Positions 1 through 8,144 of a stretch of DNA of 64,000 nucleotides are shown here, piece after piece. A program made the translations under genes and the position numbers. Under the pieces are notes generated by a model. The model was not told the DNA's origin. It ran no database searches and saw nothing but the letters and a program-made list of their open reading frames with translations. Position 1 is the stretch's first letter. Every line of letters begins with the position of its first letter. This stretch comes from Streptomyces sp. NBC_00620. Its GTDB lineage: Bacteria > Actinomycetota > Actinomycetes > Streptomycetales > Streptomycetaceae. The stretch spans positions 310,001 through 374,000 of the forward strand of contig NZ_JAPENY010000003.1 in assembly GCF_026341825.1 (NCBI RefSeq), in the 5' to 3' direction.

Positions 1-517
1 AGGTGACCAGGATCTGCTCGGGGCGGGTGGCCAGGCCCGAGCGCGTGTAACGCTCGGCGAGGAGTTCGCGCAGCCGGGGCAGTCCCGCGGTCGCGACGCC
101 CGAGTCGACGAGGAGGGCCGCGCTGCGCTCGACGGCCCGGCCCAGTGCGGCGAGGTAGGCCTCGTGGGGTGCCGCCGTGACGGCGAGGGTCAAGTCGAGG
201 TCCGCGTCGCCTGCGCCGCCCCGGTCCAGGGACCAGGGGGTGGTGCGCTCGGTGAGGCGCGCGGGCAGGCGTACGACGCTTCCGCTGCCGTGCCGGGTGT
301 GCAGCCAGCCGTCGTCCCGCAGCCGGGTGAGGGCCGTGACCACGGTGCCGCGGCTGAGTTCCAGGGCGCGGGCGAGTTCTCGCTCGGACGGCAGCCGGGT
401 CCCGGCGGGAATGCGGCCGTCGACCACGGCCTCGCGTACGGCGGTGGCCAGCGACCGGGCCAGCGGTCCTTCCTTGGTGCGCCAGTTGCCGAGCGCGGCG
501 GCGAATCCTCTCTGCAT
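1..517 (-). CDS. MocR-family regulator (GntR-type wHTH + aminotransferase-like), C-terminus outside window
   Basis: Reading from the ATG at 515-517, the first ~70 residues form a GntR-type winged helix: 'LPSERELARALELSRGTVV' is the recognition region, followed by 'DDGWLHTRHGSGSVV'. After a linker comes 'TAAPHEAYLAALGRAV' and 'GLPRLRELLAERYTRSGL', the usual beginning of the class-I aminotransferase-like domain of MocR/PdxR/GabR regulators. About 172 residues are visible and the frame runs out of the window at base 1, so roughly two thirds of a normal ~470-residue MocR protein is missing. Members bind PLP (or PLP aldimines) and act on DNA. It diverges from a PLP-dependent decarboxylase, and a dyad touching its own start codon suggests autoregulation plus control of that gene. 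Confidence 0.88.
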   Translation of the reverse strand, partial: MQRGFAAALGNWRTKEGPLARSLATAVREAVVDGRIPAGTRLPSERELARALELSRGTVVTALTRLRDDGWLHTRHGSGSVVRLPARLTERTTPWSLDRGGAGDADLDLTLAVTAAPHEAYLAALGRAVERSAALLVDSGVATAGLPRLRELLAERYTRSGLATRPEQILVT

Positions 518-543
518 TGGTCCAGTTTCCACCAAGTGGACCA
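518..543. promoter_or_regulatory. Candidate MocR operator between the divergent genes
   Basis: TGGTCCA (518-524) and TGGACCA (537-543) are exact inverted repeats, with a second nested dyad TCCAC-CAA-GTGGA at 528-540. The left arm abuts the ATG of the mocR-like gene, so bound protein would cover its start region. TGGTCC/GGACCA arms are commonly seen at MocR-regulated promoters; the assignment here is inference from position and symmetry. Confidence 0.6.
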
Positions 544-577
544 GGATTTTCGCGTGCCGTCCGCCTACGCTGCCGCC

Positions 578-1978
578 ATGGACCGCACACTCGCCGAGGA
601 CCTCGCCCGGCTCCCCGAACTCCTCCAGTCCGCCCGCGACTTCGCCGCCCGCGAGGTGAGCGGGGTGGACGACCGTCCTGTGGCCCACCTCGGCAAGGCA
701 CCCGATCTCGAGCCCCTTCCGGCCCGGGGAACCGGTGCCGAAGGCGCATTGGCCCGCTTCGCCGAGCGCTGGGCCCCGGGCTTCTCCGGCTCCGCGGGCC
801 CGCGCTATCTCGGCTTCGTCACCGGTGGCGCGACGCCGGCCGCGCTCACCGGGGACTGGCTGACCAGTGCGTACGACCAGAACGCGGCCGGGGGCGGGGA
901 CTCCTCCGCGACCGCTCTGGAGCACGAGACCCTGGGCTGGCTGCGCGAGCTGTTCGGGCTGAGCGAGGAGCACAGCGGTGCCTTCGTGACCGGGGCGACC
1001 GCGTCCAACACGGTCGGGCTGGCCATCGGGCGGGAGTGGCTCGGCGAGCGCCAGGGGGTGTCCGTGTCGAAGGAGGGAGTCGGCGCGCTCGGTCCGGTCG
1101 AGGTGCTGTCCGGCAGTCCGCACTCCAGCGTCACCAAGGCGCTGTCCGTGCTCGGCATCGGGCGCGACCGGTTGCGGCAGGTACCCCTGCTGTCCGGGAA
1201 CCGCGAGGCGATCGATGTCGAGCGGCTGGACGCCGCCCTCGACGCCCTCGGCGGTCGCCCGGCGATCGTCGTCGCGAACGCCGGGACCGTGAACACCGTC
1301 GACTTCGACGACCTGCGGGCCATCGCCGCGCTCAAGGAGCGGTACGACTTCTGGCTGCACGTGGACGCCGCGTTCGGTGGCTTCGCCGCGCTGTCACCCT
1401 CGTACGCACATCTCGTCGAGGGCATCGACGCGGCCGACTCCGTCTGTGTCGACCTGCACAAGTGGCTCAACGTCCCCTACGACGCGGCCGTCCAGTTCAC
1501 CCGCCGCCAGGACCTCCAGGTGCGGGTCTTCCACAACTCCTCGCCCTACCTCGGTCTGCCGACCGGCGACCCCGACTTCGTCCACCTCACCCCGGAGAAC
1601 TCGCGTCGGCTGCGCGCCCTGCCGGCCTGGTTCGCGCTCACGGCGTACGGACGGGAGGGGCACCGCGAGATCGTCGAGCGGAACGTCGCGCTCGCCCGGC
1701 ACCTGGGCGAACGCATCGCTCAGGAGCCGCAGTTGAGGCTCCTGGCGCCGGTCCGGCTCAACGTCGTGTGCTTCACCCTCGCCGATGATCCGGGCAAGGA
1801 GCAGGTGCACGGGCTGGCCCGCGCGATCGCCGCCTCCGGCGAGGCCTTCGTGACTCCGACGTTCTACGACGGAACGCACGCGCTGCGGGCGGCGTTCAGC
1901 AACTGGCGTACGTCCGAGGCCCATACGGACCGCGTGTTCGACGCGCTCCAGCGCCACAGCCGTAGCGGACGGCCCTGA
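578..1978 (+). CDS. Group II PLP-dependent amino-acid decarboxylase
   Basis: 466 residues starting at ATG 578, the first start after the regulatory dyad; ATG 578 lies 6 nt after a possible -10 (TACGCT, 566-571), so the mRNA may be leaderless. Fold-type I decarboxylase of the aromatic-amino-acid/glutamate decarboxylase superfamily: 'GGATPAALTGDWL' near residue 90, 'TGATASNTVGLAIGRE' near 140, 'HVDAAFGGFAAL' (the Asp that pairs with the PLP pyridine nitrogen) and 'DLHKWLNVPYDAA' with the PLP-binding Lys295. Members decarboxylate an L-amino acid to an amine in the cytoplasm; the substrate cannot be read from sequence, and some streptomycete relatives are called simply aspartate aminotransferase family. 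Divergent from the mocR-like gene and probably its target. Confidence 0.88.
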   Translation: MDRTLAEDLARLPELLQSARDFAAREVSGVDDRPVAHLGKAPDLEPLPARGTGAEGALARFAERWAPGFSGSAGPRYLGFVTGGATPAALTGDWLTSAYDQNAAGGGDSSATALEHETLGWLRELFGLSEEHSGAFVTGATASNTVGLAIGREWLGERQGVSVSKEGVGALGPVEVLSGSPHSSVTKALSVLGIGRDRLRQVPLLSGNREAIDVERLDAALDALGGRPAIVVANAGTVNTVDFDDLRAIAALKERYDFWLHVDAAFGGFAALSPSYAHLVEGIDAADSVCVDLHKWLNVPYDAAVQFTRRQDLQVRVFHNSSPYLGLPTGDPDFVHLTPENSRRLRALPAWFALTAYGREGHREIVERNVALARHLGERIAQEPQLRLLAPVRLNVVCFTLADDPGKEQVHGLARAIAASGEAFVTPTFYDGTHALRAAFSNWRTSEAHTDRVFDALQRHSRSGRP

Positions 1979-1997
1979 GAGAGACGGCCCTAAGAGT
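1968..1997. repeat. 15-bp tandem duplication spanning a stop codon
   Basis: Two adjacent 15-bp units (1968-1982 and 1983-1997) differ at two positions. The first carries the TGA stop of the decarboxylase; the second, in the same frame, carries TAA, giving tandem stops. The second copy also covers the stop of the convergent SDR gene. Confidence 0.7.
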
Positions 1998-2787
1998 CGC
2001 CCCGCTGCCGGACCGCCTGCCGGAAACCGGTGTTGACCGCCAGCAGGCCGCCGTCCACGCACAGTGTCGTCCCGGTGATCCAGGCAGCGTCGCGGGAGGC
2101 GAGGAAGGCGACGGCGGCCGCGATGTCCTCCGGCTCACCGACCCGTCCCAGTGGATACAGCCCGCTCGCCACTTCGAGATCGGCGTCGCGGCCTTCCCAC
2201 GCCGTGGTGCGGACCGTGCCCGGTGCCACCAGGTTGACGCGTACACCGCGCGGGGCGGCGTGCCCGGCAAGGGTACGGGTGAGGGACACCAGCCCTGCCT
2301 TGGCGGCGCTGTAGGCGTGGTTGCCGAAGTCCTGGAGGCCGTTGACCGAGCCGATGCTGACGATTGCGCCGCGGCCCGAGGCCACCAGGTGAGGGAGGGC
2401 CGCGCGGGAGCAGCGGTACGCGCCGGTCAGGGTGAGGTCGAGGTCGCGGGCCCACACCTCGTCGGGCTCGTCCTCGAAGAGCGGGGCGTCGGGGGTGCAG
2501 CCGTACGCGTTGTTGACCAGCACATCGAGCGAGCCGAAGGTGTCCACGGCGTGGGAGACGGCCTCCTCGACCGAGGCCCGCTCCCCCACGTCGCACGCGA
2601 ACGCCTCGGCCCGCGCGCCCAGTTCGCGGATGGACGCCGCCGTCTTCTCCGCCTCGGCCAGGTCCACGTCCGTGACGAGCACCTGGGCGCCTTCCTCGGC
2701 CAGCCTGCGGGCGGTGGCCGCACCGATGCCTCGGGCCGCGCCGGTGATCAGTACCCCATAGCCCTCGAAACGCCTCATCGCAGTCAT
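1990..2787 (-). CDS. SDR-family oxidoreductase
   Basis: 265-residue classical short-chain dehydrogenase/reductase with a Rossmann fold: nucleotide-binding 'TGAARGIGAATARRLAEEG' at residues 15-33, 'DVDLAEAEKT' after beta2, 'VLVNNAYG' (NNAG variant), a Ser in 'IVSIGSVNG', catalytic Tyr-x3-Lys in 'YSAAKAG', and the C-terminal 'ITGTTLCVDGG' typical of 3-oxoacyl-ACP-reductase-like members. The substrate is unknown; the family reduces or oxidises ketones and alcohols with NAD(P)H. ATG 2785-2787 is used, although an ATG three codons later would also work. Convergent with the decarboxylase and divergent from the small membrane protein at 2838. Confidence 0.87.
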   Translation of the reverse strand: MTAMRRFEGYGVLITGAARGIGAATARRLAEEGAQVLVTDVDLAEAEKTAASIRELGARAEAFACDVGERASVEEAVSHAVDTFGSLDVLVNNAYGCTPDAPLFEDEPDEVWARDLDLTLTGAYRCSRAALPHLVASGRGAIVSIGSVNGLQDFGNHAYSAAKAGLVSLTRTLAGHAAPRGVRVNLVAPGTVRTTAWEGRDADLEVASGLYPLGRVGEPEDIAAAVAFLASRDAAWITGTTLCVDGGLLAVNTGFRQAVRQRGDS

Positions 2788-2802
2788 GGGACGGACGGTA
2801 GT

Positions 2803-2819
2803 GCCGTGATCGTCACGGC
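2803..2819. promoter_or_regulatory. Perfect 7-3-7 dyad in a divergent promoter
   Basis: GCCGTGA-TCG-TCACGGC lies between the SDR gene (start 2787) and the small membrane protein (start 2838). It is followed by GATAAC (2823-2828), a possible -10 for the plus-strand gene 8 nt before its ATG. Plausible operator; no regulator is adjacent. Confidence 0.45.
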
Positions 2820-2837
2820 GACAGATAACGTGCGCCC

Positions 2838-3377
2838 ATGTCCGCGTTCATACAACAACTACCGGCGCTGATCGGCGTGGTCGTCGGCGCCCTCGGCTCG
2901 TATCTGGCCGTCATGCGGGGCGAGCAGGTCCGGTTCCGTCGCGAACAGGCGGCTCGCTGGGAGGAGCGGCGGCTCGCGGTGTACTCGGACTACGCGACAG
3001 CCCTCAAGAAGGCCGTCACTCTGACGTACCGCATCGCCGCCCACCTCGGGAACGACCCCCACCCGCACCCGCTGTCCCCCGAGGACGCCGCTCCCCTCCT
3101 GGCCGAAGCGACCGTCGGCCGCGATCCGGCGGGCGAGACGCTGTTGCTGCTCGGCACGCAGGAGGTGGTGGACAAGGCGCGTGTCTGGGTCCTCTCGGTC
3201 ATCGACATGGAGCGGTTCCTCAGCGAACGTGTCCACGATCCGGAGGCATGGCAGGTCCTGCTGGACCGTCAGCGCGCCGGGCGCGAGGAGTACTACTCGG
3301 CGGTCCGCAGGGATCTGGCCCTGCCGCCCGGCCACTCGGCGCGGTGGGAGATCCCGCCGCCCCCTGGACGCGGATGA
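2838..3377 (+). CDS. Small membrane-anchored protein of unknown function
   Basis: 179 residues. The N-terminus 'IQQLPALIGVVVGALGSYLA' is a single hydrophobic segment, followed by a charged Arg/Glu-rich helix ('RFRREQAARWEERRLAVYSDY') and a predicted all-helical cytoplasmic part ending in a Pro/Arg tail. Proteins of this design (one N-terminal helix plus a long amphipathic helix) are widespread single-copy hypotheticals in Streptomyces; no catalytic motif is visible. A possible -10 lies just 8 nt before the ATG, so transcription may be leaderless. Its stop is 3 bp from the stop of the convergent SDR gene. Confidence 0.75.
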   Translation: MSAFIQQLPALIGVVVGALGSYLAVMRGEQVRFRREQAARWEERRLAVYSDYATALKKAVTLTYRIAAHLGNDPHPHPLSPEDAAPLLAEATVGRDPAGETLLLLGTQEVVDKARVWVLSVIDMERFLSERVHDPEAWQVLLDRQRAGREEYYSAVRRDLALPPGHSARWEIPPPPGRG

Positions 3378-3379
3378 CC

Positions 3380-4306
3380 TCAGCGGTACCCCGTCGCGTC
3401 CGCCGCCTTGCCGACGTCCTGGACCTCGACCATGTAGCGCCAGGCGTCCGGGCGGCTGCCGTCCCGGTCGGTGAAGCCGTACACCTGGGCGAGTTGTCCG
3501 CTGGAGAGCGAGCCGCCGTTCCAGCGGGCGACGTCCGGGTCGGCCGCCAGCGCGGCGACGGCACGGCCCACGTAGAAGGGTGTCTCGGAGATGCCGAAGT
3601 GCGGGACGCGCTCCAGGGCGTCGCGCCAGTTCTCCTCCGTCACGCCGAAGTTCTCGAGCATCATCTCCGAGCGCAGCCATCCGGGGGTGAGCGCGACCGC
3701 GGTGGCTCCACGCGGGCCCAGTTCGTGGCCCAGCGCGAACGCCATGCGCAGGACCGAGGACTTGGCGAGGTCGTAGAAGAACGAGACGCGGTAGGTGTTC
3801 CGGTTGTACTCGGCGGTGCCGTCGGTCATCTCGACGACCAGTCCGCCGGGGTTGCGCAGCAGCAGGGGCAGCGCGTGGTGGTTGGTGATCGCGTGCGTCT
3901 CGACAGCGAGGCGCAGCAGCCTGAGGCCCTTGTCGAGGTCGTGTTCCCAGACCGTCGAGTCCCACTCGAAGAGCGTCTCGCCGCCCCAGATGTCATTGAC
4001 GAGGACGTCGAGGCGGCCCTGTTCGTCCGCGATGCGGGCGACCAGGGCCTCGACCTCGGACGGGACCAGATGGTCGGTCGGGACCGCGATACCGCGGCCT
4101 CCCGCCGCCGTGACCAGCTCCGCAGTGTCCTCGATGGTCTCGGGACGGTCGTACTCCGAACGCTTCCCGCGCGTGCTGCGGCCGGTCACGTAAACGGTGG
4201 CACCGGCCGCGCCGAGCTCCACGGCGATCCCACGACCCGCGCCCCGTGTCGCCCCGGCGACGAGTGCGACCTTGCCTTCCAACGTGTTCTGCAGCGGCCC
4301 CGACAT
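3380..4306 (-). CDS. SDR-family oxidoreductase (atypical, longer)
   Basis: 308 residues. The cofactor motif 'VAGATRGAGRGIAVELG' near residue 16 has the TGxxxGxG pattern with Ala-Gly in place of Gly-Ile. 'VTGRSTRGKRSEYDRPETIE' is the insertion after beta2 typical of a distinct SDR branch often annotated simply as SDR oxidoreductase. Catalytic Tyr-x3-Lys is in 'FFYDLAKSSV'; 'NDIWGGE' replaces the NNAG motif. The C-terminus carries extra 'FGISETPFYVGRAVAALA' sequence. A clear ribosome site (GGAGG, 7 nt before the ATG) fixes the start. The substrate is unknown. Confidence 0.82.
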   Translation of the reverse strand: MSGPLQNTLEGKVALVAGATRGAGRGIAVELGAAGATVYVTGRSTRGKRSEYDRPETIEDTAELVTAAGGRGIAVPTDHLVPSEVEALVARIADEQGRLDVLVNDIWGGETLFEWDSTVWEHDLDKGLRLLRLAVETHAITNHHALPLLLRNPGGLVVEMTDGTAEYNRNTYRVSFFYDLAKSSVLRMAFALGHELGPRGATAVALTPGWLRSEMMLENFGVTEENWRDALERVPHFGISETPFYVGRAVAALAADPDVARWNGGSLSSGQLAQVYGFTDRDGSRPDAWRYMVEVQDVGKAADATGYR

Positions 4307-4421
4307 GTCCGACCTCCGTGCTCGTAGAGCTCACGCGATGCCTTCACGCATGCGTCCCTACGAGGGTCCCGCGGAAGCCGGACATCTCCTGTCGTCTTTC
4401 TTCGGCGCGTCCGGGGCATTG

Positions 4422-4446
4422 CCGCGCGGGTCAGTGACCGCGCGCG
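4422..4446 (-). terminator. Hairpin overlapping the metallo-hydrolase stop
   Basis: GCGCG-GTCA-C-TGAC-C-CGCGC on the minus strand folds into a stem of about nine pairs with one bulge directly at the TGA (4431-4433) of the MBL-fold gene. There is no U-tract, as is common in Streptomyces terminators. Confidence 0.4.
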
Positions 4447-5060
4447 ATCCACTCCTCCAGGTGGGGGGCCTCGGCGCCGATGGTGGTGGAGTCGCCGTGT
4501 CCCGTACGGACGATCGTGTCGGCCGGGAGCGTGAGCAGCCGGTCGCGGATCGAGTCGACGATCGTCGGGAAGTGGGAGTACGAGCGGCCGGTGGCTCCCG
4601 GGCCGCCCTGGAAGAGCGTGTCGCCGGTGAAGACGGTGCCCAGGCCCGGGTCGTACAGGCAGACCGCGCCCGGAGCGTGTCCCGGAGTGTGCAGGACTCT
4701 CAGGTCGGCGCCGGCCGCCTCGATCACCTGGCCGTCCTGGAGCCAGGCGTCGGGGAGGCGGTCGGGGTGGGTCTGCTTCCACAGCGGCAGATCGTCGGGG
4801 TGGAGCCAGATGGTGGCGCCGGTGCGCTCCGCGAGGGCGGGAGCGGCGTCGATGTGATCGTTGTGAGCGTGGGTGCACACGATGGCCAGGAGGCGCCGGT
4901 CGCCGATCGCCTCGGCGATGGCGTCGGCGTCGTGGGCGGCGTCGATCACGATCGCCTCGTGATCGTTTCCGACGATCCACACGTTGTTGTCGACGTCCCA
5001 GGTGCCGCCGTCGAGCGAGAACGTGCCGGAGGTGACGAGGTGCTCGATACGCGCGGTCAT
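4431..5060 (-). CDS. MBL-fold metallo-hydrolase paired with mycothiol dehydrogenase
   Basis: 209 residues with the metal site 'CTHAHNDHIDAAP' (HxHxDH) around residue 63, then the glyoxalase-II-like 'LHTPGHAPGAVCLYD' and 'VFTGDTLFQGGPGATGR', and a final His in 'VRTGHGDSTTIG'. This is a glyoxalase II-type beta-lactamase fold, and genes of this type regularly follow S-(hydroxymethyl)mycothiol dehydrogenase in actinomycetes. The likely role is hydrolysis of an S-acyl (for example S-formyl) mycothiol, completing formaldehyde detoxification; that substrate is inferred from context. Its ATG overlaps the dehydrogenase stop by one base (ATGA), so the two are translationally coupled. Confidence 0.85.
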   Translation of the reverse strand: MTARIEHLVTSGTFSLDGGTWDVDNNVWIVGNDHEAIVIDAAHDADAIAEAIGDRRLLAIVCTHAHNDHIDAAPALAERTGATIWLHPDDLPLWKQTHPDRLPDAWLQDGQVIEAAGADLRVLHTPGHAPGAVCLYDPGLGTVFTGDTLFQGGPGATGRSYSHFPTIVDSIRDRLLTLPADTIVRTGHGDSTTIGAEAPHLEEWIARGH

Positions 5061-6145
5061 CAGAGCACCACCACCGAACGCAGCACGTCGCCGTGGTGCA
5101 TCCGCTCGAAGGCGGGCTCCACCGCGTCCAGGGCGATCGTCTCGGTCACGAACGCACCCAGGTCCAGGCGCCCTTGCAGATGCAGGTCGATCAGCATCGG
5201 GAAGTCGCGGGAGGGCAGGCAGTCGCCGTACCAGGACGACTTGAGCGCTCCGCCGCGTCCGAAGACGTCGAGCAGCGGCAGTTCGAGCTTCATCTCGGGG
5301 GTCGGTACGCCGACGAGGACGACCGTGCCCGCGAGGTCACGGGCGTAGAAGGCCTGCTTGTACGTCTCCGGGCGGCCCACCGCCTCGATGACGACGTCGG
5401 CACCGAAGCCGCCCGTGAGCTCGCGGATCGCCTCCACGGGGTCGGTCTGGGCGGAGTTGACAGTGTGCGTGGCGCCGATCTTCGACGCGGTGGTCAGCTT
5501 CCGGTCGTCGATGTCGACGGCGATGATCTTCGCCGCTCCGGCGAGGCGGGACCCGGCGATCGCCGCGTTGCCGACGCCTCCGCAGCCGATGACGGCGACC
5601 GAGTCGCCCCGGCCGACGTTCCCGGTGTTGATCGCCGCGCCGATGCCGGCCATCACGCCGCAGCCGAGGAGCCCGGCCACCGCGGGAGACACGGCCGGGT
5701 CGACCTTGGTGCACTGGCCGGCGGCGACCAGGGTCTTCTCCGCGAAGGCGCCGATGCCCAGGGCCGGGGACAGCTCGGTGCCGTCCGTGAGCGTCATCTT
5801 CTGCTTGGCGTTGTGCGTGTTGAAGCAGTACCAGGGCCGCCCGCGCAGACACGCACGACAATTCCCGCACACCGCACGCCAGTTGAGGATGACGAAGTCG
5901 CCGGGCTCGACGTCCGTGACGCCCGCGCCGACCGACTCGACCACGCCCGCCGCCTCATGGCCGAGCAGGAACGGGAAGTCGTCGCTGATGCCGCCCTGTT
6001 TGTAATGCAGGTCGGTGTGACAGACCCCGCATGCCTGGATCTGTACGACGGCCTCGCCCGGCCCCGGATCCGGCACGACGATGGTCTCGACACGCACCGG
6101 CTCGTTCTTGCCCGGTGCGATCACGCCCCGTACTTCCTGCGCCAT
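5060..6145 (-). CDS. mscR: S-(hydroxymethyl)mycothiol dehydrogenase / nitrosomycothiol reductase
   Basis: 361-residue zinc medium-chain dehydrogenase. The catalytic zinc ligands are in 'CGVCHTDLHYKQG' and 'GHEAAGVVE'; the structural zinc loop is 'CGNCRACLRGRPWYC'; the NAD-binding 'VIGCGGVGNAAIAGSRLAGA' sits near residue 180. The early 'MAQEVRGVIAPGKNEPV' is typical of the mycothiol-dependent formaldehyde dehydrogenase branch of class III alcohol dehydrogenases. It oxidises S-hydroxymethyl-mycothiol (formaldehyde adduct) and reduces S-nitrosomycothiol in the cytoplasm. The adjoining MBL hydrolase supports this role. Confidence 0.9.
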   Translation of the reverse strand: MAQEVRGVIAPGKNEPVRVETIVVPDPGPGEAVVQIQACGVCHTDLHYKQGGISDDFPFLLGHEAAGVVESVGAGVTDVEPGDFVILNWRAVCGNCRACLRGRPWYCFNTHNAKQKMTLTDGTELSPALGIGAFAEKTLVAAGQCTKVDPAVSPAVAGLLGCGVMAGIGAAINTGNVGRGDSVAVIGCGGVGNAAIAGSRLAGAAKIIAVDIDDRKLTTASKIGATHTVNSAQTDPVEAIRELTGGFGADVVIEAVGRPETYKQAFYARDLAGTVVLVGVPTPEMKLELPLLDVFGRGGALKSSWYGDCLPSRDFPMLIDLHLQGRLDLGAFVTETIALDAVEPAFERMHHGDVLRSVVVL

Positions 6146-6231
6146 GTTGGTGAACCCTTCCGTAAGGTCGACGTTCCGTCAGAACCTGCGGCTGATTCCC
6201 GGCCGGATCAGACACAAGTTCTCCACCGACC

Positions 6232-7311
6232 CTACGGCGTGACCGACCGGTAGAAGGCCAGGTGGTGCGCGGCGGCCTCCGCCCAGGTGTGGCCGGCGGC
6301 CAGCTTCCGGCCGGCCGCGGCGCGAACCGGGTCGTACGAGACGAGCGCGCGGCCCAGTTCGGCGGCGAGGGATTGCGGTGAGTCCGCAAAACGGGCGGCC
6401 GGGCCGAACACCTCACGCAGCACGGGAAGATCCCGGACGACCAACGGGACCCCGGCGGCGAGCGCCTCCATCGCGGCCAGCCCGAAGCCCTCCTTGAGGG
6501 ACGGGAAGGCGAAGGCGTCGGCGGCTGCCACGAGTGAGGGCAGTTCGTCGTCGGCGACGGCGCCCAGCACGACGGGCTCCACGCCCAGCTCCACCGCGCG
6601 GGTCTCCCACCGTGCACGGTAGTCCCGGTAGTCGAAGAGGGTCTCGCCGCCCGCGATCACCAGCCGCACACCGGGCTGTTCGGCGCGCAGAACGGCGTAC
6701 GCCTCCAGCAGGTCGAGCGATCCCTTCCGTGGCTCGATGCCGCCGACGGTGAGGACGTAGGGGCCCAGTCGGGAGCGCCACGCGGCGCGCGCCGCCCGGT
6801 CCGTGGCGGCGAAACGCTCGTACGCCACCCCGTTCGGGATGACCGCGGGCTTCAGTCCCCACCCGTCGGCGAGCTCGTCGGCGACCGATCGCGAGACGCA
6901 GATGTGCGCGTACGGCTCGACGATGGCCCGTTCGTGGCAGGCGGCCAGCTCGGGGGTGGTGAAGTGGTCGAGGTGGTGGACGGTGCGGACGCAGCGGCCC
7001 ACCGCGTTGGCGCTGATGCAGTCCTGGGCGTGGACGATGTCGTACGGGCCGGCGTCGAAGGCGTCGCGGAGGGTGGCGATGGAGCGCAGGATGCGTGCGC
7101 CGACGGTCTCGTCCGGCGGGCCGTCGGGGAACGGCACGATGTGGACGCGCACGGCGGGGTCCACGGGCCGGAAGAAGCCGGAGTCGCCGCCCCGGCCGAG
7201 CGTCCAGACCGTGACGTCCGCACCGGTCGCGGCCAGTGCCTCGGCGAGGGCGAGGGTGTGGACGACGCCGCCGCGCGGCTTGGTGGAGTAGCTGAGCAGG
7301 GCGATCTTCAC
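6232..7311 (-). CDS. MSMEG_0565-family GT4 glycosyltransferase of the Nit1C-type operon
   Basis: 359 residues from GTG 7309-7311 (strong GGGAGG site 6 nt upstream, and a GTGA overlap with the preceding nitrilase stop). GT-B fold: N-terminal 'KIALLSYSTKPRGGVVHTL' acceptor side, 'RTVHHLDHFTTPELAACHER', then the GT4 donor-side signatures 'LTVGGIEPRKGSLDLLEAY' and 'PSLKEGFGLAAMEALAAGVP' (E-x7-E). The family travels with nitrilase, radical SAM and Sll0783-like genes in actinobacteria, which suggests that the pathway product or an intermediate is glycosylated; donor and acceptor are unknown. Last gene of the eight-gene unit. Confidence 0.87.
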   Translation of the reverse strand: MKIALLSYSTKPRGGVVHTLALAEALAATGADVTVWTLGRGGDSGFFRPVDPAVRVHIVPFPDGPPDETVGARILRSIATLRDAFDAGPYDIVHAQDCISANAVGRCVRTVHHLDHFTTPELAACHERAIVEPYAHICVSRSVADELADGWGLKPAVIPNGVAYERFAATDRAARAAWRSRLGPYVLTVGGIEPRKGSLDLLEAYAVLRAEQPGVRLVIAGGETLFDYRDYRARWETRAVELGVEPVVLGAVADDELPSLVAAADAFAFPSLKEGFGLAAMEALAAGVPLVVRDLPVLREVFGPAARFADSPQSLAAELGRALVSYDPVRAAAGRKLAAGHTWAEAAAHHLAFYRSVTP

Positions 7312-8144
7312 GACGGAACCTCCCGGTAGGCGGCGGGGCGGCGCTCGTCGAGGTGGCGCAGGACGCGGCGGGCGCGGTCCATCTCGGCGGCGACGTCGAC
7401 CTCGGCGACGGCGAGGCCCGCCTTGGCCCAGGTGCGGGCGAGGATGTCGCCGCCCGGGCCGACGACCTTGGACTGGCCGAGGAAGCGCATGCCGCCCATG
7501 GCACCGGTCTGGTTGGAGGAGGCGAGGACGACCTGGTTCTCGGCGGCGCGGGCCTGGTCGTACAGGTCGAAGAGCTTGGCCTGCCGGTCCTGGGCCATGC
7601 GCGGGGCCCGGTTGGTGATGCTGGTGGGCCAGGCGGACAGGCAGGCGAGGATCTCTGCGCCGTCCAGGGCCAGGGAGCGGGCGGACTCGGGGAACGTCTT
7701 GTCGTAGTCGATGAGCATGCCGATGCGGCCCACGGGGGTGTCGAAGGCGTCGAAGCGGTCGCCCGGCGCGTACGCGGCGACCTCGCCGGCCGGGAGATGG
7801 ACCTTGCGGTGGCGGCCGAGGACTCCGTCGCCGCTGACGCACACGGCAGCGTTGTAGTGCTCGGTCCCGCCGTCCTCGCAGTAGCCGACGCAGACGACCA
7901 TCTCGGCGGCGAGGCGGGCGACTTGGAGGATCAGCGGGTCGTCCGGCTTGAGTGCGGGCGGCAGGGCTTGGGGGTCGGGGTGTCGCAGGTCGGCGAGGTA
8001 GCCGCCGAGCGCGGCGTCGGGCAGCACGAGCAGTCCGGCGCCGGAGCCCCGGGCGTCCTCGATGATCTTGGCGATGCGGGCGAGGTCGAACTCCAGGTCG
8101 CGGCCGAAGTGGGCGGCGGCGGCCGCGATCCGGATGGTGCTCAT
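7308..8144 (-). CDS. Nitrilase-superfamily paralogue lacking two catalytic residues
   Basis: 278 residues, colinear with the neighbouring nitrilase throughout. The catalytic Glu is Asp43 ('LPDAALGGY' instead of 'LPEACLGGY') and the nucleophilic Cys is Asp146 ('GMLIDYDKTFPES' instead of 'GMMICYDKAFPES'). Only Lys114 of the Glu-Lys-Cys triad ('HRKVH') remains. Both changes are clean GAC codons in an otherwise intact reading frame, so this is not a frameshifted pseudogene. It cannot use the normal thioester mechanism. A structural or regulatory partner for the active paralogue in a spiral nitrilase oligomer is plausible. Coupled on both sides by 4-bp overlaps (ATGA with the active nitrilase, GTGA with the glycosyltransferase). 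Confidence 0.88.
   Translation of the reverse strand: MSTIRIAAAAAHFGRDLEFDLARIAKIIEDARGSGAGLLVLPDAALGGYLADLRHPDPQALPPALKPDDPLILQVARLAAEMVVCVGYCEDGGTEHYNAAVCVSGDGVLGRHRKVHLPAGEVAAYAPGDRFDAFDTPVGRIGMLIDYDKTFPESARSLALDGAEILACLSAWPTSITNRAPRMAQDRQAKLFDLYDQARAAENQVVLASSNQTGAMGGMRFLGQSKVVGPGGDILARTWAKAGLAVAEVDVAAEMDRARRVLRHLDERRPAAYREVPS

Noticed and set aside
6192..6211. CTGAT...ATCAG hairpin after the glycosyltransferase as a firm terminator
   Set aside because: The stem is only about seven pairs with a bulge and no U-tract; too weak to list as a feature.
7308..8144. Sequencing error or pseudogene for the Asp/Asp nitrilase
   Set aside because: Both substitutions are separate in-frame GAC codons, the rest of the protein is well conserved, and the gene keeps tight translational coupling.
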